From Massilia sp. BJB1822 (GTDB lineage: Bacteria; Pseudomonadota; Gammaproteobacteria; Burkholderiales; Burkholderiaceae_D), in NCBI RefSeq assembly GCF_013369485.1, contig NZ_JABWEB010000011.1, forward strand, positions 1 through 64,000: a DNA stretch of 64,000 nt, in the 5' to 3' direction. Below, piece after piece: positions 1-9,311 of this stretch. The notes beneath the pieces were generated by a model. That model made no database searches, was not told where the DNA came from, and saw nothing but the letters and a program-made list of their open reading frames with translations. How positions within the stretch are numbered: position 1 is the first letter of the stretch; each line of letters opens with the position of its first letter. The position numbers were made by a program, and so were the translations under genes.

Positions 1-295
1 GAGACAAAGCGTTGTGTTTGCCAGCAGCAGAGAAGCGAGATTATCTAGTGTTTCGTGCGATTCGTCAAGCTTCTTTCTTTTCCTACCGTTTCGCGATTTG
101 CATCTGCGTTGCGGCGGGGACAGAACTATAGCAAAGCGGTACGAGGCGCGCAAGGGCTTTTTCGCCACATCCAGTTATCCCTGCATTCTTCCTTCCAAGA
201 CCACTTTTGTGCAGACTGTCGCACACCGCTGGCCCGGATAGACAGGTTTGCGTAAGGTTATCTACACTTGCCGCTTACTCAAGAAGAAAGAAAGC
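1..295. other. Left edge, no supported gene
   Basis: Short open frames here have no family resemblance and no convincing ribosome binding site. The stretch probably holds the promoter region of the kinase gene that begins at 296. I see no tRNA, hairpin terminator or repeat in it. Confidence 0.5.
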
Positions 296-1624
296 ATGTT
301 CCCAACCCCGAAATTGCAAGAAACGCTGAAAACCATCCTGGCCTGGCTGCACCGCGGCTTCGATGCGACCGCGACCTGGGTAACGCAGCTTTCATGGTGG
401 AAATTCTTTCTTTTCGCCGCCCTGTCCCTGATTGCCGCTTCGATCCTGCAAGACGAGCTGTTTTCCCCCAGCCCGAGCGACGAGGTCGTGACGCGCTCGC
501 ATAAGCGCAACCGCCCCGGCGAAACCAATATCACCATCGATGACAGCGGCATCCACTTCAATCCGCGCGGCGTGAAAACGCGCAAGGATGCATCCAAGCC
601 GGAGGAGCCGCCCAAGCCCGCCGAGACCGTTCCCGGCGAAGTTCCTGACGCGCCAGATGCGCCGACAGCCACGCCCGCCCCCGAAGCGCCAGCCGCCAAG
701 CCGGCGCATCCGGCCCACCCGGCGAAGCCGGCCAAACCCGCCCTGCCCGCCGGCGCCCCGCAACCGGGCGAGGAAGTCCATATTGAATTGCCGCCGCAGA
801 TCGGCGAGGAATTATCCAATGCGATCGAGGAGGCGGTCGACGATGCCGCCGAGCAGAAAGTGTCGCGCTATACCCAGCAAGCTTCCACCTGGTTCAAGAG
901 TTTCGTCTCGCTGCTGGTATTGGCCCTGTTCGCCACCAAAGCCCTGATGGGCGGCAAAAAACGGGCGGAAGCGGAAACCCAGACCGCCAACGCCGCCGCC
1001 GAACGCGCCTCCATGCAGCGCCAGCTCAGCGAGGCGAAGATGCAGATGATGCAGGCCCAGGTCGAGCCGCATTTCCTGTTCAATACCCTGGCCTCGGTCG
1101 AGCACCTGATCGAAACCGATCCACCGCGCGCCTCGGCCATGCAGCGCAGCCTGATCAAATACCTGCGCGCCGTGCTGCCGCAAATGCGCGAAAACTCCCT
1201 GATCACCAATCTGGGCCGCGAAGCCGATATGGTGGTGGCGTATCTGGCCCTGCTGAAAATGCGCATGGAAGAGCGCCTGACCATCGATTTCGCCATTCCC
1301 GAAGGCCTGCGCACCGCCGCTTTCCCGCCCATGATGCTGCAATCGATGGTGGAAAACGCCATCAAGCACGGTCTGGAAGGCAAGCCGGAAGGCGGCACCC
1401 TGAGAGTGCGCGCGGAAGTGGCGCATAATAAGCTGCGCGTGGTCGTCACCGACGATGGCCTGGGCTTCGGTGCCAAGCCCAGCGATGGCACCGGCCTTGG
1501 CCTGCTGACCATCCGCGAGCGCCTGAAACTGCTGCATGGCGACCAGGCCCACCTGAAGATCGAGCCGAATCAGCCTAGCGGGGTGATCGCTACCATCGAA
1601 GTGCCTTACCAGCTTGCAAAATGA
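296..1624 (+). CDS. LytS-family membrane sensor histidine kinase
   Basis: A sensor kinase of the LytS/AlgZ type (His_kinase plus HATPase_c) of 442 aa. The ATG at 296 is preferred over an upstream start at 248 because an A/G-rich stretch (AAGAAAGAAAG) lies just before it. Residues 35-52 and about 198-220 are membrane segments. Between them lies an extracytoplasmic region with a Pro/Ala-rich stretch (about 100-165) of PAHPAKPAK type. The phospho-acceptor motif EPHFLFNTL is near residue 258, the N-box VENAIKHG near 351, and the G boxes DDGLGFG and GTGLGLL near 386 and 400. It is followed after 64 bases by a LytTR response regulator, its likely partner. The signal sensed is unknown. Confidence 0.88.
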   Translation: MFPTPKLQETLKTILAWLHRGFDATATWVTQLSWWKFFLFAALSLIAASILQDELFSPSPSDEVVTRSHKRNRPGETNITIDDSGIHFNPRGVKTRKDASKPEEPPKPAETVPGEVPDAPDAPTATPAPEAPAAKPAHPAHPAKPAKPALPAGAPQPGEEVHIELPPQIGEELSNAIEEAVDDAAEQKVSRYTQQASTWFKSFVSLLVLALFATKALMGGKKRAEAETQTANAAAERASMQRQLSEAKMQMMQAQVEPHFLFNTLASVEHLIETDPPRASAMQRSLIKYLRAVLPQMRENSLITNLGREADMVVAYLALLKMRMEERLTIDFAIPEGLRTAAFPPMMLQSMVENAIKHGLEGKPEGGTLRVRAEVAHNKLRVVVTDDGLGFGAKPSDGTGLGLLTIRERLKLLHGDQAHLKIEPNQPSGVIATIEVPYQLAK

Positions 1625-1688
1625 ATCGTTGATTCTTGCCTGGTTTCATTGAATAATTGTCAGCCATTTTTCATAACTCTTGCAAATT

Positions 1689-2450
1689 ATGCCAACTGCA
1701 ATCATTGCCGATGATGAACGTTTGATGCGCGATCAGTTGCGCATGCGCCTGAGCCAGGTCTGGCCAGAGCTGGAAATCGTGGGCGAAGCCAAGAATGGCG
1801 ACGAAGCCATCGAGCTGGTCGACCAGCTGAAGCCCGATTTCACCTTCCTCGATATCCGCATGCCCGGCAAGACCGGCATGGAAGCGGCGGCGGTGATCGG
1901 CGGCAAGAGCAATGTGGTCTTCGTGACCGCCTACGATGCCTATGCGGTGGAAGCGTTCGAGCGCGGCGCCGTCGACTATGTGCTGAAGCCGCCTGAGCAG
2001 GAGCGCCTGCAGATCACGGTGGACCGCCTGAAAACCCGCCTGAGCCGGCCGAAAGAGGATGTGAATGCCAGCGTCAGCGCCATGCTGGCCCAGCTGACGG
2101 AAAAGATCGCCGCGCCGAAGAAGGCCCATCTGCAATGGATCCAGGCCAGCATCGGCCAGGATCTGCGCATGATTCCGGTCGAGGAAATCCTGTTCTTCCG
2201 CTCCGACGAGAAATACACCTGCGTGCAGACCGAGAAATTCGAAGCCCTGATCCGCAAGCCGGTGCGCGACCTGGCCGATGAACTCGATCCCGATCTGTTC
2301 TGGCAAATCCACCGCGCCACCCTGGTCAATGTGAACGCCATCGAAGGCGTGACGCGCGATATCCGCGGCCGCCATCTGGTGATGATCAAGGGCCGCTCCG
2401 ACAAGCTGGAAGTGAGCCGCAGCTTCCTGCACCTGTTTAAGCAAATGTAA
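1689..2450 (+). CDS. LytTR-family response regulator
   Basis: A receiver domain (about residues 3-120) with the acidic pair DDE near the start, the phospho-acceptor Asp in FLDIRMPG near residue 54 and a lysine in VLKPPEQ. It is followed by a LytTR DNA-binding domain (about 150-250) with the typical FRSDEKYTCV and FWQIHRATLVNV segments. An upstream TTG at 1680 is in frame, but the ATG at 1689 gives the normal N-terminus. It is the cognate regulator of the kinase ending at 1624 and may share its transcript. The target promoters cannot be told from the sequence. Confidence 0.9.
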   Translation: MPTAIIADDERLMRDQLRMRLSQVWPELEIVGEAKNGDEAIELVDQLKPDFTFLDIRMPGKTGMEAAAVIGGKSNVVFVTAYDAYAVEAFERGAVDYVLKPPEQERLQITVDRLKTRLSRPKEDVNASVSAMLAQLTEKIAAPKKAHLQWIQASIGQDLRMIPVEEILFFRSDEKYTCVQTEKFEALIRKPVRDLADELDPDLFWQIHRATLVNVNAIEGVTRDIRGRHLVMIKGRSDKLEVSRSFLHLFKQM

Positions 2451-2559
2451 GGCCGGGCGCGGCAGACGGCGCGCCACCTCTGCTGCATATCAAGGCCTGC
2501 GCCGCAGGCTTGGTCTAGGGTAGTCCTGAATTGCCGTTTTTTCGGCTCAGGACTATGCC

Positions 2560-3333
2560 ATGCCATCCTCCCCCATTTTCCGCTTGCTGCGCAGCGCAGC
2601 CCTTCTGCTGGCCTCGCGCCTGGCCTGGCGCCTGAGCAAGCCCGCACCGGCGCCGGTGGCGCGTCAACGGCTCGCCGGCCGCCGCGCCACCGACTATGCG
2701 CTGGAAGCCATCCGCGAAGAGGAGCGCGCCCACATCGCGCGCGAGCTCCACGACGATCTGGGCCAGCTGCTGGCCGCCCTGCGCGTCGACATGGATTTGC
2801 TGCAGCAGCAGGATGCGCACGAGCCGGGCGCGCGCCAACGCCTGCACAGCATGGATCAGCTGCTGCTGTCGGCCATCACCTCGCTGCGCCGCATCGCCGG
2901 CAATCTGCGCCCGCGCGCCCTGGACGAAGGCGGACTGTACTTCGCCCTGCAATCGCTACGCCACGACTGGGTGCAGCGCCACGGCATCGCCTGCCATTTG
3001 CAGGCGGCGGAGGCCGAGCTGATCCTGGACGACCGCCTCAGCACCGCCGTCTTCCGCATCGTGCAGGAATCGCTGACCAATATCGCCCGCCACGCCCACG
3101 CCCAGACGGTTGAGCTGCGGCTGCACCGCAAGGATGGCGCCCTGCTGATTGCGATCGAAGACGATGGGCGCGGCATCGGCGAAAGCGATCTGGACAAACC
3201 CACCTCCTACGGCCTGCTCGGCATGCGCGAGCGCGTGCTGGCCCTGCGCGGCGACCTCGCCATCAGCGGCGGTCCGGGCCAGGGCACGCGCATCGACATC
3301 CGCCTGCCCCTGCCCTCCTTCGCCGAGCCGTAA
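2560..3333 (+). CDS. NarX/DesK-type sensor histidine kinase
   Basis: A 257-aa kinase with a HisKA_3 domain: the H box ARELHDDLGQ lies near residue 65, followed by a HATPase with VQESLTNIARHA and GLLGMRERV. The N-terminus has one hydrophobic stretch (about residues 10-22) and no recognisable input domain, so it is much shorter than NarX. An AGGA lies about 8 bases before the ATG. Kinases of this type normally pair with a NarL-type regulator, and none is found in this window, so the partner must be elsewhere. The LytTR regulator upstream is not of the matching class. Confidence 0.85.
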   Translation: MPSSPIFRLLRSAALLLASRLAWRLSKPAPAPVARQRLAGRRATDYALEAIREEERAHIARELHDDLGQLLAALRVDMDLLQQQDAHEPGARQRLHSMDQLLLSAITSLRRIAGNLRPRALDEGGLYFALQSLRHDWVQRHGIACHLQAAEAELILDDRLSTAVFRIVQESLTNIARHAHAQTVELRLHRKDGALLIAIEDDGRGIGESDLDKPTSYGLLGMRERVLALRGDLAISGGPGQGTRIDIRLPLPSFAEP

Positions 3334-3340
3334 ACGCAAA

Positions 3341-3359
3341 AAAGCGCCAATGGCGCTTT
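3341..3359. terminator. Hairpin after the NarX-type kinase gene
   Basis: AAAGCGCC and GGCGCTTT form an 8-bp stem with a 3-base loop, 8 bases after the stop at 3333. The T run is short, so this is a modest rho-independent terminator. Confidence 0.55.
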
Positions 3360-3372
3360 CAGGGTTCTCACC

Positions 3373-3424
3373 GCCGAGCCCGTGTCCGATTGGGGTCTGC
3401 CCCCAAGGTGGACACGGACTCGGC
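3373..3424. repeat. Intergenic palindrome, copy 1 (imperfect)
   Basis: Arms GCCGAGcCCGTGTCC and GGACACGGaCTCGGC enclose GATTGGGGTCTGCCCCCAAGGT. The same core (GTCCGATTGGGGTCTG) recurs in a perfect palindrome at 37441-37491. Both copies lie between convergent genes or at gene ends, which suits a dispersed REP-like element. Confidence 0.7.
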
Positions 3425-3440
3425 TATGCCGCGAGGCGGA

Positions 3441-4385
3441 TTAGAACTTGTGGGAGATGCCCAGCTGGTAGGAGGTCAGGGCTTTGACTTTTTCCTTGCC
3501 GGCGTAAGCGTACAGGTCGGTGCGCTTGGACAGGTGGTAGTCGTAACCCACGCCCATTTCTTTCACGGTGTTCAGGCCGCTGACCTTGTTGTTGTTCTGC
3601 TCTTGCTTACCATACACGGCTTTCAGGTCGCCGCCGCCGATGCTGTGGCTCACGCCCAGCAGCCAGCTCTTGTAGTCACCGGTGGTGGCCACGTCGGTTT
3701 TGCCTTTGGAGTAGCCGCCGGACACTTTGGTGTCGCCGAATTTGTAGCCGGCGCCGATGGTCCACAGGGTCGGTTTCACGGCGCTGACGGCGGTCTGCAC
3801 CGCGCGCTGGTAGCCAGCGTGCAGGCTGATCGGACCGTTGTCGTAGGTCGCCAGGGCGCTGTAGCCAGCGTCCGCGCCTTTGACTTCGCTCAGCACGGCT
3901 TGCAGGGCGACGGCCAGGCCTTGGTAGCTTGGGCTGTTATAGGTGATGGCGTTGGCAACGCGGGACTGGCCCACGCCGTTGCGCATCATCGGCTCGTTGA
4001 CCTTACCGATCACGCCGTCGGCGTTGAACGGCTCGATGCGCGGCAGGGCGCCGTCGATGATGTCCTTGGTGCGGCCCAGGTAAACCTGGCCGAAGGAACC
4101 TTTCAGGCCGACCCATGCCTGACGGTCGAACAGATTGCCTTTTTGCGCGCCGGTGTCGGCCAGGATTTCGCTTTCCAGGTTGAAGATGGCCGACAGACCG
4201 CCGCCCAGATCTTCAGTACCGCGGAAACCCAGACGCGAAGCGTGGTTCTCGCGTTCAACGGCGGATTGGCCGGTGGTTTTAGCGATGCCCAGGTCGACCA
4301 CGCCATACACGGTCACGTTCGATTGTGCTTGTGCCGATGCTGCGAAACCGCCGATGAGCAGAGCTGCCAGAGTAAGTTTTTTCAC
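3441..4385 (-). CDS. Gram-negative outer-membrane porin
   Basis: A 314-aa betaproteobacterial porin (Porin_4/OmpC-like). It has a signal peptide (residues 1-20, cleaved after AQAQ), then QSNVTVYGVVDLGI, the usual first strand, and ends in GISHKF with the terminal Phe needed for Bam insertion. Conserved features include SRLGFRGTEDLGGGLSAIF and RQAWVGLKGSFGQVYLGR. It is a little shorter than the usual 340-380 aa. It forms a trimeric pore for small solutes. It is monocistronic, with 133 bases to the next gene upstream. Confidence 0.93.
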   Translation of the reverse strand: MKKLTLAALLIGGFAASAQAQSNVTVYGVVDLGIAKTTGQSAVERENHASRLGFRGTEDLGGGLSAIFNLESEILADTGAQKGNLFDRQAWVGLKGSFGQVYLGRTKDIIDGALPRIEPFNADGVIGKVNEPMMRNGVGQSRVANAITYNSPSYQGLAVALQAVLSEVKGADAGYSALATYDNGPISLHAGYQRAVQTAVSAVKPTLWTIGAGYKFGDTKVSGGYSKGKTDVATTGDYKSWLLGVSHSIGGGDLKAVYGKQEQNNNKVSGLNTVKEMGVGYDYHLSKRTDLYAYAGKEKVKALTSYQLGISHKF

Positions 4386-4518
4386 TTGATGTCCTACTGT
4401 TGAAGTTGATGAAGAATGAAACGCTGCGAAACGTTGGGGCGAATCATGCCTATCAAATGCTTCAACAATATGACAAATGTAACTTGTTGCTATTTTGCAG
4501 CAAGTTTTTCCAGAATGG

Positions 4519-5163
4519 CTATTTCAGGCGGGCCGTCAGCAGCCAGTAGTAAGGCAGGCGCTCGATGCGGATCTCGCGCGTGGCCTGGGCCAGCTTCTTG
4601 CGCAGATAGCTGTCGGTGGGGAAGTTTTTCAGCACTTCGAAGCGTTCGCCGGTGGGCGAAGTGCGCAGCTGGAAGGTGTTGCCGTCGGCGTCGGTGCGCG
4701 CGATCACGGTGCTGCTGCCGTCGACGTAGCAGTTGTCCATCACCACCAGCAGCACATCCTTGCCGAGCTTGGCGCGCAGCTGGGCCAGGAAGCGCTCCTG
4801 CTCTTCGCGCCGGATATGCGACCACAGGAAGCCGGCGAACACGGCCGTGTATTGGCCCACGGCCGGCGCCAATTCCCAGGCGTCGGCCAGGGCCAGGCTG
4901 GTGTTCGGCAGGCTGCGCTTTTGCGCGTATTCCAGCATGGCGGGATTGACGTCGGTGGCGTGCACCGAGGCGGCCGTCTTGGCGATGGTCTCGGTCCAGT
5001 AGCCGGTGCCGCAGGCGATTTCCAGCACCTTGTGGCCGGCCAGCAACTCGCCCAGGCGGCTGTGCAGTCGGGCCAGGTCGGCTTGGCGCTCCGGCTTGTC
5101 GTAGACGCTGTCGAAGGTGGCGGCGCGCTGGGCGTAGTATTGGGAGAATGTTTCTTGAGTCAT
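4519..5163 (-). CDS. SAM-dependent class I methyltransferase
   Basis: A 214-aa protein with motif I VLEIACGTGYWT (about residues 46-57), the motif II acidic region HATDVNPAMLEYA, and ALADAWEL. The fold is Methyltransf_25/11. The substrate is not recognisable. The gene runs in the same direction as cysB upstream (24-base gap) and could be read from the cysB transcript, but no sulfur link is evident from the sequence. Confidence 0.82.
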   Translation of the reverse strand: MTQETFSQYYAQRAATFDSVYDKPERQADLARLHSRLGELLAGHKVLEIACGTGYWTETIAKTAASVHATDVNPAMLEYAQKRSLPNTSLALADAWELAPAVGQYTAVFAGFLWSHIRREEQERFLAQLRAKLGKDVLLVVMDNCYVDGSSTVIARTDADGNTFQLRTSPTGERFEVLKNFPTDSYLRKKLAQATREIRIERLPYYWLLTARLK

Positions 5164-5186
5164 TTGTTTCTTGTTTCTATGCTTGA

Positions 5187-6128
5187 TTACAGCTCGTAGT
5201 GGTCCTGTTCGCCGCGCATGGCTTGCTCGATGAGCTTGCGGTTCAGGGTCGGGGCGAGCAATTCGATGAAGGTATAAATATAGCTGCGCAGGTAAGCGCC
5301 CTGCTTGACCGCCACGCGCGACACATTCATGCCGAACAGGTGGCCCACCGGGATCGACCGCAGATTACGGTCGCGCTCGGGATCGAAGGCCATGCCCGCA
5401 ATGATACCAATGCCCATGCCCAGTTCGACATAAGTCTTGATGACGTCGGCATCAATGGCTTCCAGCAGCACGTCCGGCTTCAGGCCGCGCAGCGAGAAAG
5501 CGTGGTCGATCTTGCTGCGGCCGGCAAAGGCGCTGTCATAGGTGATGACGGGGAAGCCGGCCACGTCTTCCAGGGTGATTTCCTTGGATTTCAGCAGCGC
5601 ATGCTCGGGCGGCACCACCAGCACGTGCTCCCACTGGTAGCACGGCAGAGTGATCAGCCCGTCGATGCCGGCAATCGATTCGGTGGCGATGGCCAGATCG
5701 GCCTGGTCGCGCTGCACCATCTCGGCGATCTGGCGCGGGTTGCCTTGCAACAAGGATAAACGGACTTTGGGGAACTTCTGCATGAAGGCTTGCACCACGC
5801 GCGGCAGGGTGTAGCGCGCCTGGGTGTGGGTGGTGGCGATGGTGAAGCTGCCACTGTCCTGGGCCGCGTATTCCTTGCCGATGCGCTTCAGGCTGTCGAT
5901 CTCCTGCATGATCAGCTCGACCGATTCGAGCACCAGGCGGCCCGGTTCGGTCAGGCCGCGGATGCGCTTGCCGTGCCGGGTAAAGATGTCCACGCCCAAC
6001 TCCTCTTCCAGCTCGATGATGGCCTTGGAAACGCCCGGCTGGGACGTAAACAGGGCTTTGGCGGCGTCCGTCAGGTTGTAGTTCTGGCGCACGGCTTCGC
6101 GTACGAATCGGAGTTGATGCAGGTTCAT
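5187..6128 (-). CDS. cysB: CysB-type LysR transcriptional regulator
   Basis: A 313-aa LysR-type regulator. Its N-terminal winged helix MNLHQLRFVREAVRQNYNLT and the segment SQPGVSKAIIELEEELG are the CysB/Cbl signature. The C-terminal part is the ligand-binding domain, which in CysB senses N- or O-acetylserine. It diverges from the sulfite reductase operon starting at 6306, which is the classical CysB target. The 177-base gap holds an inverted repeat that may be its operator. Cbl is the main alternative, but the gene context favours CysB. Confidence 0.9.
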   Translation of the reverse strand: MNLHQLRFVREAVRQNYNLTDAAKALFTSQPGVSKAIIELEEELGVDIFTRHGKRIRGLTEPGRLVLESVELIMQEIDSLKRIGKEYAAQDSGSFTIATTHTQARYTLPRVVQAFMQKFPKVRLSLLQGNPRQIAEMVQRDQADLAIATESIAGIDGLITLPCYQWEHVLVVPPEHALLKSKEITLEDVAGFPVITYDSAFAGRSKIDHAFSLRGLKPDVLLEAIDADVIKTYVELGMGIGIIAGMAFDPERDRNLRSIPVGHLFGMNVSRVAVKQGAYLRSYIYTFIELLAPTLNRKLIEQAMRGEQDHYEL

Positions 6129-6170
6129 TGGCTCTCTCGGTCAGTATCCCAAACCGTATTTTACGCTGAT

Positions 6171-6195
6171 GCTTATGCCCAATACGTATATAAGC
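6171..6195. promoter_or_regulatory. Candidate CysB operator between cysB and cysI
   Basis: GCTTAT, 13 bases, then ATAAGC form a perfect 6-bp dyad in the AT-rich divergent intergenic region. This resembles LysR-type boxes and CysB sites rich in ATAA. The assignment rests on position and symmetry only. Confidence 0.4.
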
Positions 6196-6305
6196 AAATA
6201 AAGACTAAGTCGTTTGGAATAAAGCTGGAGTTTATTACCATTGAAGCCACTTTGGGGAGACCCGGAAGCGCCAGCCCTTGCCGCAAGCGACTTTTTAGGA
6301 ACGAT

Positions 6306-7997
6306 ATGTACCAATATGACCAATATGACCATCTCATCGTGCGGGAACGCATCGCACAGTACCGCGACCAGGTGCAGCGCCGCCTGAACGATGAGCTGAG
6401 CGAGGCCGAATTCCTGCCTCTGCGACTGCAAAACGGCCTGTACATGCAGCGCCACGCATATATGCTGCGCATCGCCGTGCCTTACGGCCTGCTGTCGTCC
6501 AAGCAGATGCGCATGTTCGCCCATATCGCCCGCAAATACGATCGCGGCTACGGCCACTTCACCACGCGTCAGAACATCCAGTTCAACTGGGTCGAGCTGG
6601 AGCAGACGCCCGACATCCTGAGCGACCTGGCCTCGGTCGAGATGCACGCCATCCAGACTTCGGGCAACTGCATCCGCAACGTGACCTCGGACGAATTCGC
6701 CGGCGTGGCCGCCGACGAGATCATCGATCCGCGTCCGTATGCCGAGGTGCTGCGCCAGTGGTCCACCTTCCATCCAGAATTCATCGCCCTGCCGCGCAAG
6801 TTCAAGGTCGCCATCAATGGCGCCGTGGAAGACCGCGCCGCCATCGCCATCCATGATATCGGCCTGACCGTGGTGCGCAACGAGGCGGGCGAGATCGGCT
6901 TCAAGGTGATGGTGGGCGGCGGCATGGGCCGCACCCCCATCATCGGCAGCACCATCCGCGAATTCCTGCCGCGCGAGCATCTGCTGACCTATGTGGAAGC
7001 GGTGATGCGCGTATATAACCAGTACGGCCGGCGCGACAACAAGTACAAGGCGCGCATCAAGATCCTGCTGAAGGCGGTGGGCGTGGAAGAGTTCACGCGC
7101 CAGGTGGAAGAGGAATGGCTGGACTTGAAAGACAGCGCCCAGACCCTGACCGAAGACGAGATGGAACGCATCATCGCCTACTTCAAGCCGCACGCCTACG
7201 AAACCCTGGCCGCCATCGATCCGGCCGCCGCGCAGCCGGAGAACAAGGCTTTCGGCAACTGGCTGAAGCGCAATGTGAAGGCGCATAAGGTGCCTGGCTA
7301 TGCGGCCGTGGTGCTGTCGCTGAAAAAGACCGGCGTGCCGCCGGGCGACGCCACCGCCGCGCAAATGGATTTCATGGCCGACCTGGCCGACCGCTACTCC
7401 TTCGGCGAGCTGCGCGTGACCCACGAGCAGAATATCGTGCTGGCCGACGTGCAGCAGTCCAAGCTGTTCGCGCTGTGGCAGGAAGCCAAGGCTCTGGGCC
7501 TGGCCACGCCGAATATCGGCCTGCTGACCGATATGATCTGCTGCCCCGGCGGCGACTTCTGCTCGCTGGCCAATGCCAAGTCGATTCCGATTGCGGCCGC
7601 CATCGCGGAGCGCTTCGACCATATCGACTATCTGCACGATATCGGCGAGATCGAACTGAATATTTCGGGCTGCATCAATGCCTGCGGCCACCACCACGTC
7701 GGCTCCATTGGCGTGCTGGGCGTGGATAAGGATGGCGCCGAGTGGTACCAGGTCTCCATCGGCGGCGCGCAAGGCAACCACGCCGCCATCGGCAAGATCA
7801 TCGGCCCCTCGTTCTCGGCGCAGCAGATGCCGGAAGTGATCGACCGCTTGCTGCAAGTGTATGTGCGCGAGCGCAGCGACGAGGAACGCTTCGTCGATAC
7901 CGTGCAGCGCCTGGGCATCACGCCCTTCAAGGAATTCGTATACGCCACGCCGATTGCCGAAGCGGGCCGCCTGATTGGAGAAGATGAATATGCCTGA
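6306..7997 (+). CDS. cysI: Assimilatory sulfite reductase, hemoprotein subunit
   Basis: A 563-aa siroheme/[4Fe-4S] reductase of the nitrite/sulfite reductase family that reduces sulfite to sulfide. It has two ferredoxin-like half-domains (HFTTRQNIQFNWV, FGELRVTHEQNI). The cluster and siroheme ligands are C413 and C419 (CCPGGDFC) and C456 and C460 (GCINACGHHH). The ATG at 6306 begins MYQYDQYD; longer upstream frames would run through cysB. It is first in the operon with DUF934, cysH, cysD, cysN and cobA. No cysJ flavoprotein is present, so the electron donor may be ferredoxin or another reductase. Confidence 0.93.
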   Translation: MYQYDQYDHLIVRERIAQYRDQVQRRLNDELSEAEFLPLRLQNGLYMQRHAYMLRIAVPYGLLSSKQMRMFAHIARKYDRGYGHFTTRQNIQFNWVELEQTPDILSDLASVEMHAIQTSGNCIRNVTSDEFAGVAADEIIDPRPYAEVLRQWSTFHPEFIALPRKFKVAINGAVEDRAAIAIHDIGLTVVRNEAGEIGFKVMVGGGMGRTPIIGSTIREFLPREHLLTYVEAVMRVYNQYGRRDNKYKARIKILLKAVGVEEFTRQVEEEWLDLKDSAQTLTEDEMERIIAYFKPHAYETLAAIDPAAAQPENKAFGNWLKRNVKAHKVPGYAAVVLSLKKTGVPPGDATAAQMDFMADLADRYSFGELRVTHEQNIVLADVQQSKLFALWQEAKALGLATPNIGLLTDMICCPGGDFCSLANAKSIPIAAAIAERFDHIDYLHDIGEIELNISGCINACGHHHVGSIGVLGVDKDGAEWYQVSIGGAQGNHAAIGKIIGPSFSAQQMPEVIDRLLQVYVRERSDEERFVDTVQRLGITPFKEFVYATPIAEAGRLIGEDEYA

Positions 7998-8544
7998 GCA
8001 AAACCTGATTATCAAAGGCCGTGAAATCGTCGCAGACGATTGGCAGGTGCTGCGCCTGGCCGAGGGCGAGGACGCGGAAACGGTGCAAGTCCCGGCCGGC
8101 AAGGTCATCGTGCCGCTGCAAGTGTGGCTGAACCAGCGCGCCGCGCTGGAGGCGCGCGCCGACATCGGCGTCTGGATCGCCAGCGACGAGCGTCCCGAGG
8201 CGCTGAAAGGCGAGCTGGATCGCTTTGGCGTGGTGGCGGTGGACTTCCCCAAATTCACCGATGGCCGCGGCTATTCGATTGCCTACAATCTGCGTACCCG
8301 CCTGGGCTACAAGGGTGAGCTGCGCGCCATCGGCGACGTGTTGCGCGACCAGCTATTCTCCATGCACCGCGTGGGCTTCAACGCCTATGCCACGCGCCCC
8401 GACCGCAGCATCCACGATGCGTTGAAAGGCCTGACCGTGTTCTCCGAAACCTACCAGGCTTCGGTGGACGAGCAGCAGCCCCTGTTCCGCCGCCACCACC
8501 GCGAAGCCCAGCCGGCCAGCGGCGACGCCGGTTACGGCATCTGA
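7990..8544 (+). CDS. DUF934 sulfur-assimilation protein
   Basis: A 184-aa protein overlapping the cysI stop by 8 bases. GGAG at 7977-7980 fits the ATG at 7990 (9-base spacing) better than the one at 7984. It resembles DUF934 proteins found between cysI and cysH in beta- and gammaproteobacteria: a central segment FPKFTDGRGYSIAYNLR and a C-terminal RVGFNAYATRPDRS. The biochemical role is not established; an accessory function to sulfite reductase is inferred from the fixed position. No cysteine motif or membrane segment is visible. Confidence 0.85.
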   Translation: MPEQNLIIKGREIVADDWQVLRLAEGEDAETVQVPAGKVIVPLQVWLNQRAALEARADIGVWIASDERPEALKGELDRFGVVAVDFPKFTDGRGYSIAYNLRTRLGYKGELRAIGDVLRDQLFSMHRVGFNAYATRPDRSIHDALKGLTVFSETYQASVDEQQPLFRRHHREAQPASGDAGYGI

Positions 8545-8558
8545 CAGGAGACGCCAGC

Positions 8559-9275
8559 ATGAGCCAGCCGGACACCCTGGTGGCGCAGACGCGCCTGATC
8601 CTGGAACGCATCGCGCGCGACTTCTCGCCCGCTGTTTTCGCCTCCAGCCTTGCGGCCGAGGATATGGTATTGACGGACCTGATCCTGAAGGCCCAGCTCC
8701 CGATCGGCATCTTTTCGCTGGAAACGGGACGCTTGCATCCGGAAACCCTGGCCATGCTGGAGCGCGTGAAAGAACGCTATGGCTACGAGATCGCGCTCTA
8801 CCGCCCGCAGCCGGAAGCGGTGGACGCCTATGTCGCCGCGCACGGCCTGAATGGTTTTTACGACAGCGTGGAACTGCGCCGCGAGTGCTGCCGCATCCGC
8901 AAGGTGGAACCGCTGAGCCGCGCCCTGTTCGGCAACAAAGCCTGGATCACGGGCCAGCGCCGCGCCCAGTCCAGCACCCGCTCCTCGCTGCTGGTGGAGG
9001 AAGACGATCCGGCCCACTTCATGACCAAATTTAACCCGCTGGCCGACTGGTCGGAGCAGGCCATCTGGGACTACATCCGCGCCAATAATGTGCCGTACAA
9101 TGAATTGCACGACCAAGGCTATCCCTCCATCGGCTGCGCCCCCTGCACGCGCGCCATCCAGCCCGGGGAGGATGTGCGCGCCGGTCGCTGGTGGTGGGAA
9201 AATCCGGAATCGAAGGAATGCGGTTTGCATCTGGTCGATGGAAAACTGATTCGCATTAAATCCGTGGCGGCCTGA
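8559..9275 (+). CDS. cysH: APS/PAPS reductase (thioredoxin-dependent)
   Basis: A 238-aa reductase converting adenylyl sulfate (APS or PAPS) to sulfite. The N-terminal adenylyl-binding region reads FASSLAAEDMVL. It carries the paired-cysteine motifs RECCRIRKVEPL and GCAPCTR plus the C-terminal catalytic ECGLH. The CC...CxxC set marks the [4Fe-4S] type that typically uses APS directly. No APS kinase (cysC) is in this operon and CysN lacks a fused CysC, which agrees with direct APS reduction. It follows DUF934 after 14 bases. Confidence 0.92.
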   Translation: MSQPDTLVAQTRLILERIARDFSPAVFASSLAAEDMVLTDLILKAQLPIGIFSLETGRLHPETLAMLERVKERYGYEIALYRPQPEAVDAYVAAHGLNGFYDSVELRRECCRIRKVEPLSRALFGNKAWITGQRRAQSSTRSSLLVEEDDPAHFMTKFNPLADWSEQAIWDYIRANNVPYNELHDQGYPSIGCAPCTRAIQPGEDVRAGRWWWENPESKECGLHLVDGKLIRIKSVAA

Positions 9276-9311
9276 GTTTCAGCGCGCCACCCACACAAGA
9301 ACAGGCTATCA

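Noticed and set aside
14..255. Two overlapping small frames at the left edge
   Set aside because: Unusual composition, no ribosome binding site, no relation to known families.
6141..8258. Open frame of about 700 codons on the minus strand opposite cysI
   Set aside because: Antisense shadow of cysI and DUF934; the composition is typical of such shadows.
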